A stretch of DNA of 57,370 bases, taken from positions 1 to 57,370 of the forward strand of contig UBTA01000002.1 in NCBI GenBank assembly GCA_900468065.1. The letters are read 5' to 3'. Below the pieces are notes generated by a model. That model saw only the letters and a program-made list of their open reading frames with translations, ran no database searches and had not been told where the DNA came from. This DNA is from Hyphomicrobiales bacterium (lineage in GTDB: Bacteria > Pseudomonadota > Alphaproteobacteria > Rhizobiales > Rhizobiaceae). Numbering within the stretch: position 1 is the stretch's first letter; the number at the start of each line of letters is the position of its first letter. Below, piece after piece: positions 26,069 through 34,104 of the stretch. Position numbers and translations under genes: made by a program.

Positions 26069-27561
26069 TGAGCGAAGCCTTGGCATCCCTTACACTTGGC
26101 CGCCGTCCCGAAGGCCGCACACTCGTCACCGCAAGCTGGGTGGTTGGCCACAAGGATGGCAGCCACCGGCTTCTCCAGAACGGCGAGCTCGTCTTCGAGA
26201 ACGGCGAGATCCTTTTCGTCGGTCACCGGTTTTCCGGGGAGGTGGCCCGCCGCATCGATTTCGGCAATGCGCTGATCAGTCCCGGCCTCATCGATCTCGA
26301 TGCGTTGTCCGACCTCGACACCACCATTCTCGGTATCGACAATCATCCCGGCTGGGCCAAGGGCCGCGTCTGGCCGCGCTCCTATGTCGATGCCGGTCCT
26401 TATGAAATGTACAGCCAGGACGAGCTGGCCTTCCAGAAGCGCTTTGCATTCGGCCAGCTGCTCCTGAACGGCATTACGACAGCGGCGCCCATCGCCTCGC
26501 TGTTCTATCGCCAATGGGGTGAAATGGCGGCTGAATTCGACGCTGCGGCCGATGCCGCTGGCGAGCTTGGATTGCGCGTCTATCTGAGCCCGGCCTATCG
26601 CTCGGGCGGCCTGGTCTTGGAAAGGCCCGGTCAGATTGTTCCGGTTTTTGACGAAGAGCGGGGCTTCAAGGGGCTGAACGACGCCATTGCCTATATCGAG
26701 CGGCAGACCGGCCGTCATGGCGATCTCGTGCGCGGCATGCTGGCGCCGGATCGGGTCGAAACTTCGACACTTGCGCTTTTGCAGCGCACGGACGCTGCGG
26801 CGCGCGATCTCGGCGTCAAGTTTCGCCTGCATATGGCGCAGGGCGCCATGGAGGTCGATACGGTCCGCATGCTGCATGGCTCGACCGCACCGGTCTGGCT
26901 GGCCAAGGCAGGCCTTCTCAGCGACCGGCTGATCGCGCCGCATGCCACAAATGCGACGCAGGAAGATCTGGCGCTCTATGCGGAAAATGGTGTTTCAATT
27001 GTGCACTGTCCGCTGGTTTCCAGCCGTGGTGGCAGCACGCTGAATTCCTTCTCGGCCTGCCGCAAGCGCGGCATCAATATCGCTATGGGCACGGACACGG
27101 CGCCTGCGGATATGCTGATGAACCTGCTCGTCGGGCTGATTACCTGCCGTATCAACGACCGTGCACCCGATCAGGTTCGCTCGGCAGACCTCTACGACGC
27201 TGCAACGGTTGGCGGTGCACGGGCACTCGGGCGTTCGGATCTCGGTCACCTGTCGCCGGGTGCCCGCGCCGACATAGCCGTGTTCGATCTGAATGATACC
27301 GTCATGGCGCCGTCCATCGACCCCATCACCACGCTGGTGACGGGCGGCTCCGGCAAGGTCACCCGTGCCGTCTTCGTCGATGGCCGCGTTTCGATGCTCG
27401 ATCGCAAGCTCGCGGGTATCGACATGCAGGAAGCCCGCGTTCAGGCGCAGGTGCAATTTGAGCGGCTGATGGCCAAATATCCGGAACGCAGCTGGGGCAA
27501 TCCCCCGGCTTCGGAAATCTTCTCGCCAAGTTATCCGATCGAGGTTGATGCCCATGGGTGA
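26065..27561 (+). CDS. amidohydrolase-superfamily protein lacking the HxH motif (paralogue 2)
   Basis: A 498-residue paralogue of the protein at 21154-22674, similar over the full length (shared DNxPGWA, GPYEMYS, ELAFQKRFAFG and FLSPAYRSGG-like blocks). The usual HxH is again replaced (GLIDLDALSDLD), while RLHMAQG, APHATNAT and MGTDTAPADM remain. It overlaps the upstream cytosine deaminase-like gene by ATGA and the downstream ATPase by 8 bases. Retention of two copies with the same unusual site suggests a real shared biochemical role, possibly as partners or for two related substrates. Confidence 0.85.
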   Translation: MMSEALASLTLGRRPEGRTLVTASWVVGHKDGSHRLLQNGELVFENGEILFVGHRFSGEVARRIDFGNALISPGLIDLDALSDLDTTILGIDNHPGWAKGRVWPRSYVDAGPYEMYSQDELAFQKRFAFGQLLLNGITTAAPIASLFYRQWGEMAAEFDAAADAAGELGLRVYLSPAYRSGGLVLERPGQIVPVFDEERGFKGLNDAIAYIERQTGRHGDLVRGMLAPDRVETSTLALLQRTDAAARDLGVKFRLHMAQGAMEVDTVRMLHGSTAPVWLAKAGLLSDRLIAPHATNATQEDLALYAENGVSIVHCPLVSSRGGSTLNSFSACRKRGINIAMGTDTAPADMLMNLLVGLITCRINDRAPDQVRSADLYDAATVGGARALGRSDLGHLSPGARADIAVFDLNDTVMAPSIDPITTLVTGGSGKVTRAVFVDGRVSMLDRKLAGIDMQEARVQAQVQFERLMAKYPERSWGNPPASEIFSPSYPIEVDAHG

Positions 27562-28537
27562 AGCAGAAAAAGCGGTCATCGACGTCCGCAATCTCAAGGT
27601 CGAGTTTCCAGGCCGCCGTGGCACCGTGACACCGCTGTCGGATATCAGCCTGTCGATACGTGCGGGCGAAATCCTCGGCGTCGTCGGCGAATCCGGTGCC
27701 GGTAAATCAATGACGGGCCTGGCGATCCAGGGCCTGCTCGAGCGGCCCGGCCGCATCAGCGGCGGCGAAATCTGGCTCGGCGATCGCCGGATCGATACGC
27801 TCGATGATCGCGCAATGGAGCAGATCAGAGGCCGCGAGATCGGGGCGATCTTCCAGGATCCGCTGACGTCGCTCAATCCGCTGTTCACTGTCGGTTCGCA
27901 GTTGACGGAAACGATCCGGCTGCATCTATCGATGGGCAAGGTCGAGGCGCGGGCACGAGCCGTGCAGCTTCTGCGCGACGTTGGCATTCCTGCACCTGAA
28001 GAGCGGATCGACCATTATCCGCACCAGTTTTCGGGCGGCATGCGCCAGCGCGTGGTTATTGCGCTCGCACTCTCGGCTTCGCCAAAACTCATCATTGCGG
28101 ATGAGCCGACCACGGCGCTCGACGTTTCGATCCAGGCTCAGATCATTTCGCTGCTTCGCCGTCTCTGCAAGGAGAAACAGACGGCCGTCATGCTGGTGAC
28201 CCACGACATGGGCGTGATTGCTGAAGCGGCAGACCGCGTCGCCGTCATGTATGCTGGCCGCCTCATCGAAATCGGCCCGGTGGAGCAGGTGCTGCACGCA
28301 CCGCGCCACCCCTATACGCAAGGGCTGATGGCGTCGATCCCCTCACTTGGCGCGCGCGTTGTAAAGCTCAACCAGATCGACGGCTCAATGCCCCGCCTCG
28401 ACGCCATCCCCGCAGGTTGCGCTTTCAATCCGCGTTGCGTCTATGCCGGTTCGCGCTGTCTGCGCGACAGGCCTGAACTGATACCAGTTGGTGACGGCGC
28501 CAGTGCCTGCTGGCTCAACGCGGGAGGAACAGCATGA
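27554..28537 (+). CDS. ABC transporter ATP-binding protein (DppD/OppD type)
   Basis: A 327-residue ATPase with Walker A GESGAGKS, signature FSGGMRQR, Walker [14 protein letters not shown] and the C-terminal oligopeptide-type cysteine domain ([14 protein letters not shown]). The start at 27554 overlaps the amidohydrolase stop; GAGG lies nine bases upstream. It pairs with the OppF-type ATPase that overlaps its end by ATGA. Confidence 0.94.
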   Translation: MGEAEKAVIDVRNLKVEFPGRRGTVTPLSDISLSIRAGEILGVVGESGAGKSMTGLAIQGLLERPGRISGGEIWLGDRRIDTLDDRAMEQIRGREIGAIFQDPLTSLNPLFTVGSQLTETIRLHLSMGKVEARARAVQLLRDVGIPAPEERIDHYPHQFSGGMRQRVVIALALSASPKLIIADEPTTALDVSIQAQIISLLRRLCKEKQTAVMLVTHDMGVIAEAADRVAVMYAGRLIEIGPVEQVLHAPRHPYTQGLMASIPSLGARVVKLNQIDGSMPRLDAIPAGCAFNPRCVYAGSRCLRDRPELIPVGDGASACWLNAGGTA

Positions 28538-29523
28538 CCACATCTGCTCAGAAAAAGCCGGCCTTGACCGTCAACGGCCTGGTCAAGACCTTTGACGTTT
28601 CCGCCCCCTGGCTCAACCGGGTGATCGAGCGCAAGCCGCGCCAGTTCGTGCAAGCGGTCAACGATATCGACTTCACGGTTCCTGCCGGCGGATGCCTGAG
28701 TATCGTCGGCGAAAGCGGCTGCGGCAAGTCTACGGTGGCCCGGCTTGTGACGGGATTGCACAGGGCAAGTGCCGGAGAGATTAGGTTTGCGCCTGGCCGG
28801 GCAGGGGCGCCACTCTCCGCCCAGATGATCTTTCAGGATCCCTACGCCTCGCTCAATCCGCGCTGGCGGGTGAAGAATATTATTGCCGAGCCCTTGCGCG
28901 AGCTGAAATTGCGCGACACCTCGGCCGAAGTCATCGAGCGCGTCGAGGAGCTTCTCCTGACCGTCGGGCTTTCTGCCTCGGATGGGGAAAAATTCCCGCA
29001 CGAGTTTTCCGGCGGTCAGCGCCAGCGTATCTCCATTGCCCGCGCACTGGCGAGCGAACCGGAATTCCTCGTCTGCGACGAGCCGACCTCGGCGCTTGAT
29101 GTCTCGGTTCAGGCCCAGGTTCTCAACCTTATGCGCCGGCTGCAGGACGAGCTGGGACTGACATATCTTTTCATCAGCCACGACATGAGCGTGGTGCGAC
29201 ATATGTCGGATCGCATCGCGGTCATGTATCTGGGGCGGATCGTCGAAGAGGGCGATACCGAGGAGCTTTTTGCCCGCCCGCGCCACCCCTACACGCAGCT
29301 TCTCCTGCAGACCATTCCCAACATCACTGCGCCGCGGCGTGACCGGGAGCTCGCAACCGGCGAAGTACCAAGCCCGCTCAAGCCGCCGTCCGGATGCACA
29401 TTCCATCCCCGCTGCCCGATCGCCACGGCGCGCTGCTCGGCGGAAGTGCCTGCCGTTCGTGCACTCGCAAACGGTACACGCGTCGCCTGCCACCTTGCGG
29501 TCGACGAACCGGCGGGCGCTTAA
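28534..29523 (+). CDS. ABC transporter ATP-binding protein (DppF/OppF type)
   Basis: The second ATPase, 329 residues: Walker A GESGCGKS, signature FSGGQRQR, Walker [14 protein letters not shown], switch SHDMSVVRH, and the C-terminal GCTFHPRCPIATARC motif. It closes the rightward transport operon and ends 9 bp from the convergent gntR gene. Confidence 0.94.
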   Translation: MTTSAQKKPALTVNGLVKTFDVSAPWLNRVIERKPRQFVQAVNDIDFTVPAGGCLSIVGESGCGKSTVARLVTGLHRASAGEIRFAPGRAGAPLSAQMIFQDPYASLNPRWRVKNIIAEPLRELKLRDTSAEVIERVEELLLTVGLSASDGEKFPHEFSGGQRQRISIARALASEPEFLVCDEPTSALDVSVQAQVLNLMRRLQDELGLTYLFISHDMSVVRHMSDRIAVMYLGRIVEEGDTEELFARPRHPYTQLLLQTIPNITAPRRDRELATGEVPSPLKPPSGCTFHPRCPIATARCSAEVPAVRALANGTRVACHLAVDEPAGA

Positions 29524-29532
29524 GTCTGTGAT

Positions 29533-30210
29533 TCAGCTGAGCGCTGCGCGCAGGTCGTGGGAAAGGTCGCGGATTTCGCTGAGGTCGAGTTCGGATTCCA
29601 CATGGTCGAGATGATGGGCCATCAGGTGAGTGGCCTTCACGGCATCATTGTTGGCGATGGCCTCGACAATTTCGGCGTGCTCGTCCGGTCCGCAGTTGAA
29701 GCGGTTGGTGTTGCGGTAGACGGCGGTGATCAGCGACGAGCGGGAAATCAGATCCCGCATGGTCGTGAACAGGAAGTCGGAGCCGACTGTTTCGGCAAGC
29801 AGAAGATGAAAGCCGCCGGAGAGCTTGATGATGTCGGTGGTGATATCCTGGGCGTTGGCAATCCGCTCCTGGGCAACATGGTCGCGCAAGCGCCTCAAGT
29901 TGGGCTTGGAGACCGATACGCACAGTCGCTCGATAACGCAGCGTTCGACCGTCCTTCGCACGAAGAAGACGTCCCGGGCTTCCTCAACCGAAGGCTTGCA
30001 AATGAAAGCACCGCGATTGGGAATGATGGTAACAAGTCCATCTCGCTCAAGAACCGTCAGCGCCTGACGGATTCGGGCCCGGCTGACGTTGAAAATCGTA
30101 GCCAGTTGTTCTTCCTTGAGCTGGACTCCCGGACGCAGCCTGCGCTCGGCAATCGACAGCCAGACTTTCTCGACAATTTGCTGTGTAGAAGGGCCGCTTT
30201 GTTCGGTCAT
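29533..30210 (-). CDS. GntR family regulator, FCD subfamily, of the amidohydrolase island
   Basis: A 225-residue FadR-type regulator. The winged helix (EEQLATIFNVSRARIRQALT, then VTIIPNRGAFI) is followed by an FCD domain with GGFHLLLAETVG and DEHAEIVEAI supplying metal- or ligand-binding His residues. The ATG at 30210 has GGGGAG eight bases upstream; a GTG at 30219 is too close to it. It is divergent from the flavin reductase gene, with ATTGTAGACAAT between them, and the same motif occurs at two other promoters of the island, so it probably represses all three and itself. Confidence 0.92.
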   Translation of the reverse strand: MTEQSGPSTQQIVEKVWLSIAERRLRPGVQLKEEQLATIFNVSRARIRQALTVLERDGLVTIIPNRGAFICKPSVEEARDVFFVRRTVERCVIERLCVSVSKPNLRRLRDHVAQERIANAQDITTDIIKLSGGFHLLLAETVGSDFLFTTMRDLISRSSLITAVYRNTNRFNCGPDEHAEIVEAIANNDAVKATHLMAHHLDHVESELDLSEIRDLSHDLRAALS

Positions 30211-30290
30211 CAAATTCACTCCCCATTGGGGTTAGACAAGCGTGAAACGGTAGAAAAAGTCAACCGTAACAACAAGATTTTGATTGCAGG

Positions 30291-30324
30291 ATTGTAGACA
30301 ATATGATTTGATATTGTAGATTAT
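30291..30324. promoter_or_regulatory. GntR operator pair (site 3)
   Basis: ATTGTAGACAAT (30291-30302), the exact reverse complement of the core of site 2, followed 22 bp later (start to start) by a degenerate copy ATTGTAGATTAT (30313-30324). The two-turn spacing would place two dimers on the same face. It lies between gntR and the flavin reductase gene, suggesting autoregulation. Confidence 0.6.
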
Positions 30325-30341
30325 TAATCTGGGTAGGTGCA

Positions 30342-30971
30342 ATGGAATTCGACTTCACGAAGCTTGAACCGCAAAGCCGCTACCGCCTGCTGACGAATTT
30401 CATCGGGCCGCGGCCGATCGCTCTGGTGACGACGCGCTCGCAGGCTGGCCATAACAATGCAGCCCCGATGAGCTTCTTCAACGTGTTCTCCCATGATCCG
30501 GCAATCGTTGTTCTCGGCATCCAGCCACGATTGAATGGCCAGGAAAAGGATACGACGGCCAATATCCGACTTACGCAGGAATTCGCCATCAACATGGTCG
30601 ACATGGCCCTTTCACAGCAAATGCTGATCTGCGGTCTGGGCTTTGACAGTGAGGTGGATGAGCTTTCGATGGCGGGTCTTACCGCTGCCGGCTGCACCAG
30701 CATCGATGCAGCGTACGCTGCAGAATCACCGTGCGTTTTTGAGTGCCGGGTCGAGCGCTTCATTGATTTTCCACGCCGTACTCTCGTTCTCGGCGAAGTC
30801 GTGCATATGCATGTCCGGCGCGAATGCCTGGACGAAGACGGACATTACGTTGACCCTCAACAATATCAGCCCATCGCCCGGCTGCATGCCGACAACTACA
30901 TCACCTCGGACCGCCAGTTTGTTCTGAAGGCTCCGCCAATTGCCGATTTCATCAAGCCGCAGGGCGATTGA
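30342..30971 (+). CDS. flavin reductase family protein (DIM6/NTAB-like)
   Basis: A 209-residue FMN-binding split-barrel protein: YRLLTNFIGPRPIALVTT, then NNAAPMSFFNVFSHDPAIVV and the C-terminal YQPIARLHADNYI. Members reduce flavin for partner monooxygenases or bind flavin directly. No monooxygenase gene lies nearby, so it may serve an enzyme encoded elsewhere or act on its own. It starts the short rightward pair with the racemase. Confidence 0.88.
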   Translation: MEFDFTKLEPQSRYRLLTNFIGPRPIALVTTRSQAGHNNAAPMSFFNVFSHDPAIVVLGIQPRLNGQEKDTTANIRLTQEFAINMVDMALSQQMLICGLGFDSEVDELSMAGLTAAGCTSIDAAYAAESPCVFECRVERFIDFPRRTLVLGEVVHMHVRRECLDEDGHYVDPQQYQPIARLHADNYITSDRQFVLKAPPIADFIKPQGD

Positions 30972-30994
30972 GGGACGCTGAAAGGTTCCATTCC

Positions 30995-31717
30995 ATGCAC
31001 ATCCGTCTCATCAATCCCAATTCCACGGCATCCATGACAGCTCAAGCGCTGGCGAGCGCTTTGCGCGTCAAGCAGAGGGACACGGACGTCTCTGCCGTCA
31101 ATCCGCTCGGCACGCCGGTCAGCATCGAAGGCGGTGCCGACGAAGCCCTGGCGGTGCCAGGCATGCTGGACGAGATTCGCAAGGGGGAACGTCTGGGCAT
31201 CGATGCTTATGTGGTGGCCTGCTTCGATGACCCAGGGCTTCATGCTGCACGCGAGGTGGCGCGTGGGCCGGTGATCGGTATCTGCCAGGCGGCCGTCCAG
31301 GTTGCCATGACGATCAGCCGCCGCTTCTCGATTATCACGACTCTCCCACGGTCCATTCCCATCATCGAGGACTTGGTCAGTAACTATGGTGCGGAACGCC
31401 ACTGCCGTCATGTCCGCGCCATCAACCTTCCCGTCCTTGGGCTGGAGGAGAATCCGGACGAAGCGGAACGACTGCTGATCCGAGAGATCGAGGTGGCCAA
31501 GAGCGAAGACCGGGCAGAAGCGATCATCCTCGGTTGTGCCGGTATGTCGGCCCTCTGCGATCGGCTCCGCAACGCCACCGGTGTTCCGGTTATCGACGGG
31601 GTGACGGCGGCGATCAAACTTGCCGAGGCTCTGGTCGGCGCCGGTTATACGACCTCGAAAGTGAACGCCTACGACTATCCACGCGTGAAGGAAGCCAAGG
31701 TCGCGGCCTGCGTCTGA
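30995..31717 (+). CDS. Asp/Glu/hydantoin racemase family protein
   Basis: A 240-residue member of the aspartate/glutamate racemase superfamily, closest in pattern to hydantoin racemases and maleate isomerases: IRLINPNSTASMT at the N-terminus, the first catalytic Cys in VVACFDDPGL, and the second in LGCAGMSAL. ATG 30995 (AAAGG upstream) is preferred over the in-frame codon at 30968. With amidohydrolases nearby it hints at a cyclic ureide or amide pathway in which a chiral intermediate must be racemised; this is inference. Confidence 0.85.
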   Translation: MHIRLINPNSTASMTAQALASALRVKQRDTDVSAVNPLGTPVSIEGGADEALAVPGMLDEIRKGERLGIDAYVVACFDDPGLHAAREVARGPVIGICQAAVQVAMTISRRFSIITTLPRSIPIIEDLVSNYGAERHCRHVRAINLPVLGLEENPDEAERLLIREIEVAKSEDRAEAIILGCAGMSALCDRLRNATGVPVIDGVTAAIKLAEALVGAGYTTSKVNAYDYPRVKEAKVAACV

Positions 31718-31802
31718 TGCTTCCAGCCTGGAACTGGCCCGGGAAATGGCCGGAACTGCACGAATCTTCGCTACAACGTGTAGACCTTCCGGATAGGTCA
31801 GG

Positions 31803-31837
31803 CCGGGATTCCCAAGGGGAACCCGGTCTTCACTTTT
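31803..31837 (+). terminator. probable terminator after the racemase gene
   Basis: Stem CCGGG-(A)-TTCCC / GGGAA-CCCGG with a short loop, followed by a T-rich tail (TCTTCACTTTT), about 85 bp after the racemase stop. The tail is interrupted, so efficiency is uncertain. Confidence 0.5.
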
Positions 31838-31870
31838 CCAAGTGTGCTTCCCAAATGCGGGCGTAGGCGT

Positions 31871-32215
31871 CTAATTCACCGATAGAACATCGCCCGAACG
31901 GCGATCGATGCTCACTTCCATGTCGTTGCCGCGCCGATCTAAACCTTGGATCACATACCGCGAGCGTGTCCGCCGGATGTCATCAACGGTGCGGACACCC
32001 TCGCTCCTTGCAATTCGCACTGCCTGGCGTTCGCTGATCCCATCGCGCCGATTTCGATCTCTATTGTCGCCTCGGTTGTCGCGCCGGTTCATCGAGTCCG
32101 GTTCGATTATACGTATGCCATCCTGGCCGAGCTCGACTGTCTGGGCAAACGATGCTGGGGCTGCTGTCAGCGTGCAAATGGACATAGCACCGATTAAAAT
32201 GAACTTCTTCAACAC
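31871..32215 (-). CDS. secreted PepSY-like domain protein
   Basis: A 114-residue exported protein. It starts at the GTG at 32215, which has the Shine-Dalgarno GGAGGAG seven bases upstream; the open frame extends further but without a site. A signal peptide (LKKFILIGAMSICTLTAAPA, cleavage after SFA) is followed by an Arg/Asp/Asn-rich linker (RRDNRGDNRDRNRRDG) and a PepSY-type C-terminal domain (ERQAVRIARSEG, then VSIDRRSGDVLSV). Such small periplasmic proteins are common in rhizobia; PepSY domains are thought to inhibit proteases or bind the envelope. The exact role is unknown. Confidence 0.75.
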   Translation of the reverse strand: MLKKFILIGAMSICTLTAAPASFAQTVELGQDGIRIIEPDSMNRRDNRGDNRDRNRRDGISERQAVRIARSEGVRTVDDIRRTRSRYVIQGLDRRGNDMEVSIDRRSGDVLSVN

Positions 32216-32515
32216 GTCTTTTCTCCTCCAGGTACGGGTCAGGTCCCGTTTGTGAGGTAACAACGCGCCACCGGCGAAATGGTTCCGGACGTGATGGCTT
32301 GGCCGTTGAGCACCTTGCCATCTGACCGCATCGGTATGTCGTGATTGAAAACGAGGAGTCGTCGCAAATGGCGGCCGTGCGAATTGTCGCATTGCGGCTA
32401 ACAGGCGCTGATCCCGCATTTATGCCTTCGATCTACCGCTACACTAAAACCCTAACCGCAATCGACGCGGTCTCCCCGATATGTGCGCGCACGCTTACCG
32501 GCGAGGTGCATGTCC
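32216..32515. other. intergenic region
   Basis: About 300 bases between the PepSY-like gene and the small membrane protein gene. A 60-codon open frame on the plus strand (32341-32523) lacks a ribosome-binding site and family likeness. The region should hold the promoter of the PepSY-like gene. Nothing else was recognised. Confidence 0.4.
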
Positions 32516-32605
32516 CTATGTGATGATTCCGAATGCCAGGGCACCAGCGAAAGCGGCAAACGCGGTGACGACGCCACAAACGACGATGATTGTTTCAATG
32601 GGCAT
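32516..32605 (-). CDS. 29-residue small membrane protein
   Basis: MPIETIIVVCGVVTAFAAFA followed by GALAFGIIT: one hydrophobic helix spanning nearly the whole protein, with an acidic residue at position 4. A strong Shine-Dalgarno (AAAGGAGG) stands before the ATG at 32605. Single-helix proteins of about this size and pattern (short N-terminus with Glu, then VVxGVVxAFAxFA) are, as far as I recall, widespread and unnamed in rhizobia. The ribosome-binding site is locked in the hairpin at 32607-32636. It lies 81 bp downstream of the exonuclease gene on the same strand. Confidence 0.7.
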   Translation of the reverse strand: MPIETIIVVCGVVTAFAAFAGALAFGIIT

Positions 32606-32606
32606 G

Positions 32607-32636
32607 TAAACCTCCTTTGATTTCAAAGGAGGTTTA
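32607..32636 (-). promoter_or_regulatory. perfect hairpin sequestering the Shine-Dalgarno of the small membrane protein
   Basis: On the minus strand, TAAACCTCCTTTGA and TCAAAGGAGGTTTA form 14 complementary pairs separated by AA (in RNA about 12 pairs with an AAAU loop). The 3' arm contains the ribosome-binding site and ends one base before CATG. The 5' arm (ACCTCCTTT) copies the anti-Shine-Dalgarno end of 16S rRNA. The fold should block translation unless melted or displaced. Alternatively it may act as the terminator of the upstream exonuclease gene, though the T run is short. Confidence 0.65.
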
Positions 32637-32686
32637 AACCGGTAGGCCGGTGTCGGCTTTGATCTCGATCAATCGCCGGTATTTGA

Positions 32687-33277
32687 TTATTTTCTACGGC
32701 AAGTGCAGGCATCGTAGCCCCCGGAAAACAGCCGCCCGGCCCTCATGCCGATCATCACGGGAATGTCGTGGACATGCGAGACCCGCAAGGAGCGGGCAAT
32801 CGCCAGAGCCGCCTCGGCACATATCGCCGCGTCTTCGGCTGCGTTATGATGCCTGAAGGTCAGACCGAGATGACTGGCCAGGACGTTGAGCTTATGCGAT
32901 CCGAGATCCGGCCAAACCCTTTGCGCCATCTTCACCGAGCAAAGATAGGAAAGTTCGGGGTAACCCTGACGGTAGAGGTCGAGACAAGAGCGCCAGACGC
33001 TGAAATCAAAGGCGGCATTATGGGCGATCATGGTGGCGCCGGCAAAATCATCGGCAAACTCGTCCATGACCTCGGGAAACTCACCGGCGTCCTCAACCTG
33101 CTCCGGGCGGATACCGTGAATGGCAATATTGAAGGAGGAAAAGCGCATATCCCTTGGACGGATAAGCCGCTCCTCTACCCGAACAACCCGGCCGTCCTCG
33201 ACCCAGGCCAACCCCACCGAACAAGCGCTACCACGCTGTTCATTGGCAGTTTCAAAATCGATGGCAATGGTCTTCAA
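32687..33277 (-). CDS. 3'-5' exonuclease, DnaQ-like DEDDh family
   Basis: A 196-residue exonuclease with all DEDDh residues visible: AIDFETAN (Exo I), MIAHNAAFDFSVW (Exo II), and HNAAEDA (Exo III with the His-x4-Asp pattern). The first 170 residues make up the domain; a short basic tail with CTCRRK closes the protein. Stand-alone members trim DNA or RNA ends in repair or recycling. It is divergent from the 3-methyladenine glycosylase gene, suggesting a small repair locus. Confidence 0.9.
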   Translation of the reverse strand: MKTIAIDFETANEQRGSACSVGLAWVEDGRVVRVEERLIRPRDMRFSSFNIAIHGIRPEQVEDAGEFPEVMDEFADDFAGATMIAHNAAFDFSVWRSCLDLYRQGYPELSYLCSVKMAQRVWPDLGSHKLNVLASHLGLTFRHHNAAEDAAICAEAALAIARSLRVSHVHDIPVMIGMRAGRLFSGGYDACTCRRK

Positions 33278-33479
33278 TACGGCACCCCGGTTGGTCTCCT
33301 CCGGCTTCTAGCGGCTGGCGGGTGATTTGGCAAAGACCAGTGATTAGGCGGTCGATGTCGTTGCCTGGAAAGAGCGTCAATTCCGGCGCTGCCAGATATA
33401 TGCTATCTTTCGGGCGGGTCTCACACCGATAGCCGGACGAAAAGGTTGTCGGCCATACGAGAAAAGAAGCCTTATCAAC

Positions 33480-34040
33480 GTGTCAGAAGATATTCGTCAT
33501 ATGAAAGCATTTTTTGACCGCCCTGCGCCCATGGTTGCAATCGATTTGATCGGGGCTGAATTTATGGTCGCGGGTGCCGGTGGTTTTATCGTCGAAACAG
33601 AAGCGTATACGCATGAAGATCCCGCCTCCCACAGTTATAGTGGACAGACCCCTCGAAACCGGGCCATGTTCGGCCCGCCGGGGAGTGTCTATATTTACCG
33701 TTCCTATGGAATTCACTGGTGCCTGAATTTTGTCTGTCAGGCGGTTGGCGCTGTGTTGATCCGCGCGTTGGAGCCGACGGCCCGGTTGGATCTCATGCAG
33801 GAACGGCGGAGCGTGGAAAATCCTGTTCTGTTGTGCTCCGGTCCAGGGCGCCTTTGCCAGGCGCTGGCAGTAACCGTTGATCTCAACGGTCAATCCCTTG
33901 CCGATGATCCCTTTCACCTGGATGTCCCTGTTGAGCGGCCGCTGGTATCCTCAGGACGGCGAGTAGGGATTACAAAAGCCGCCGATGTCCTCTGGCGTTT
34001 TGGCGTCAAGGGTTCGCCATTCCTAAGTCGGAAACTGTGA
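33480..34040 (+). CDS. DNA-3-methyladenine glycosylase (AAG/MPG family)
   Basis: A 186-residue base-excision repair enzyme that removes alkylated purines. Family blocks are GGFIVETEAYTHEDPASHSY, TPRNRAMFGPPGSVYIYRSY, GIHWCLNFVC, VLIRALEPTAR and the GPGRLCQAL helix. The catalytic Glu lies in VETEAY. The GTG at 33480 is taken as start; an in-frame ATG at 33501 would shorten it by seven residues, outside the conserved part. The Shine-Dalgarno is weak for both. Confidence 0.93.
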   Translation: MSEDIRHMKAFFDRPAPMVAIDLIGAEFMVAGAGGFIVETEAYTHEDPASHSYSGQTPRNRAMFGPPGSVYIYRSYGIHWCLNFVCQAVGAVLIRALEPTARLDLMQERRSVENPVLLCSGPGRLCQALAVTVDLNGQSLADDPFHLDVPVERPLVSSGRRVGITKAADVLWRFGVKGSPFLSRKL

Positions 34041-34104
34041 ACGCTATGGTCGCGCGCCTCATGGACCGCTTCCGAAGTGTTGAAAACCCACAATAGTCTC
34101 AATT

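Noticed and set aside
32341..32523. 60-codon plus-strand frame
   Set aside because: No ribosome-binding site or recognisable motif, and its end overlaps the better-supported small membrane protein gene on the other strand.
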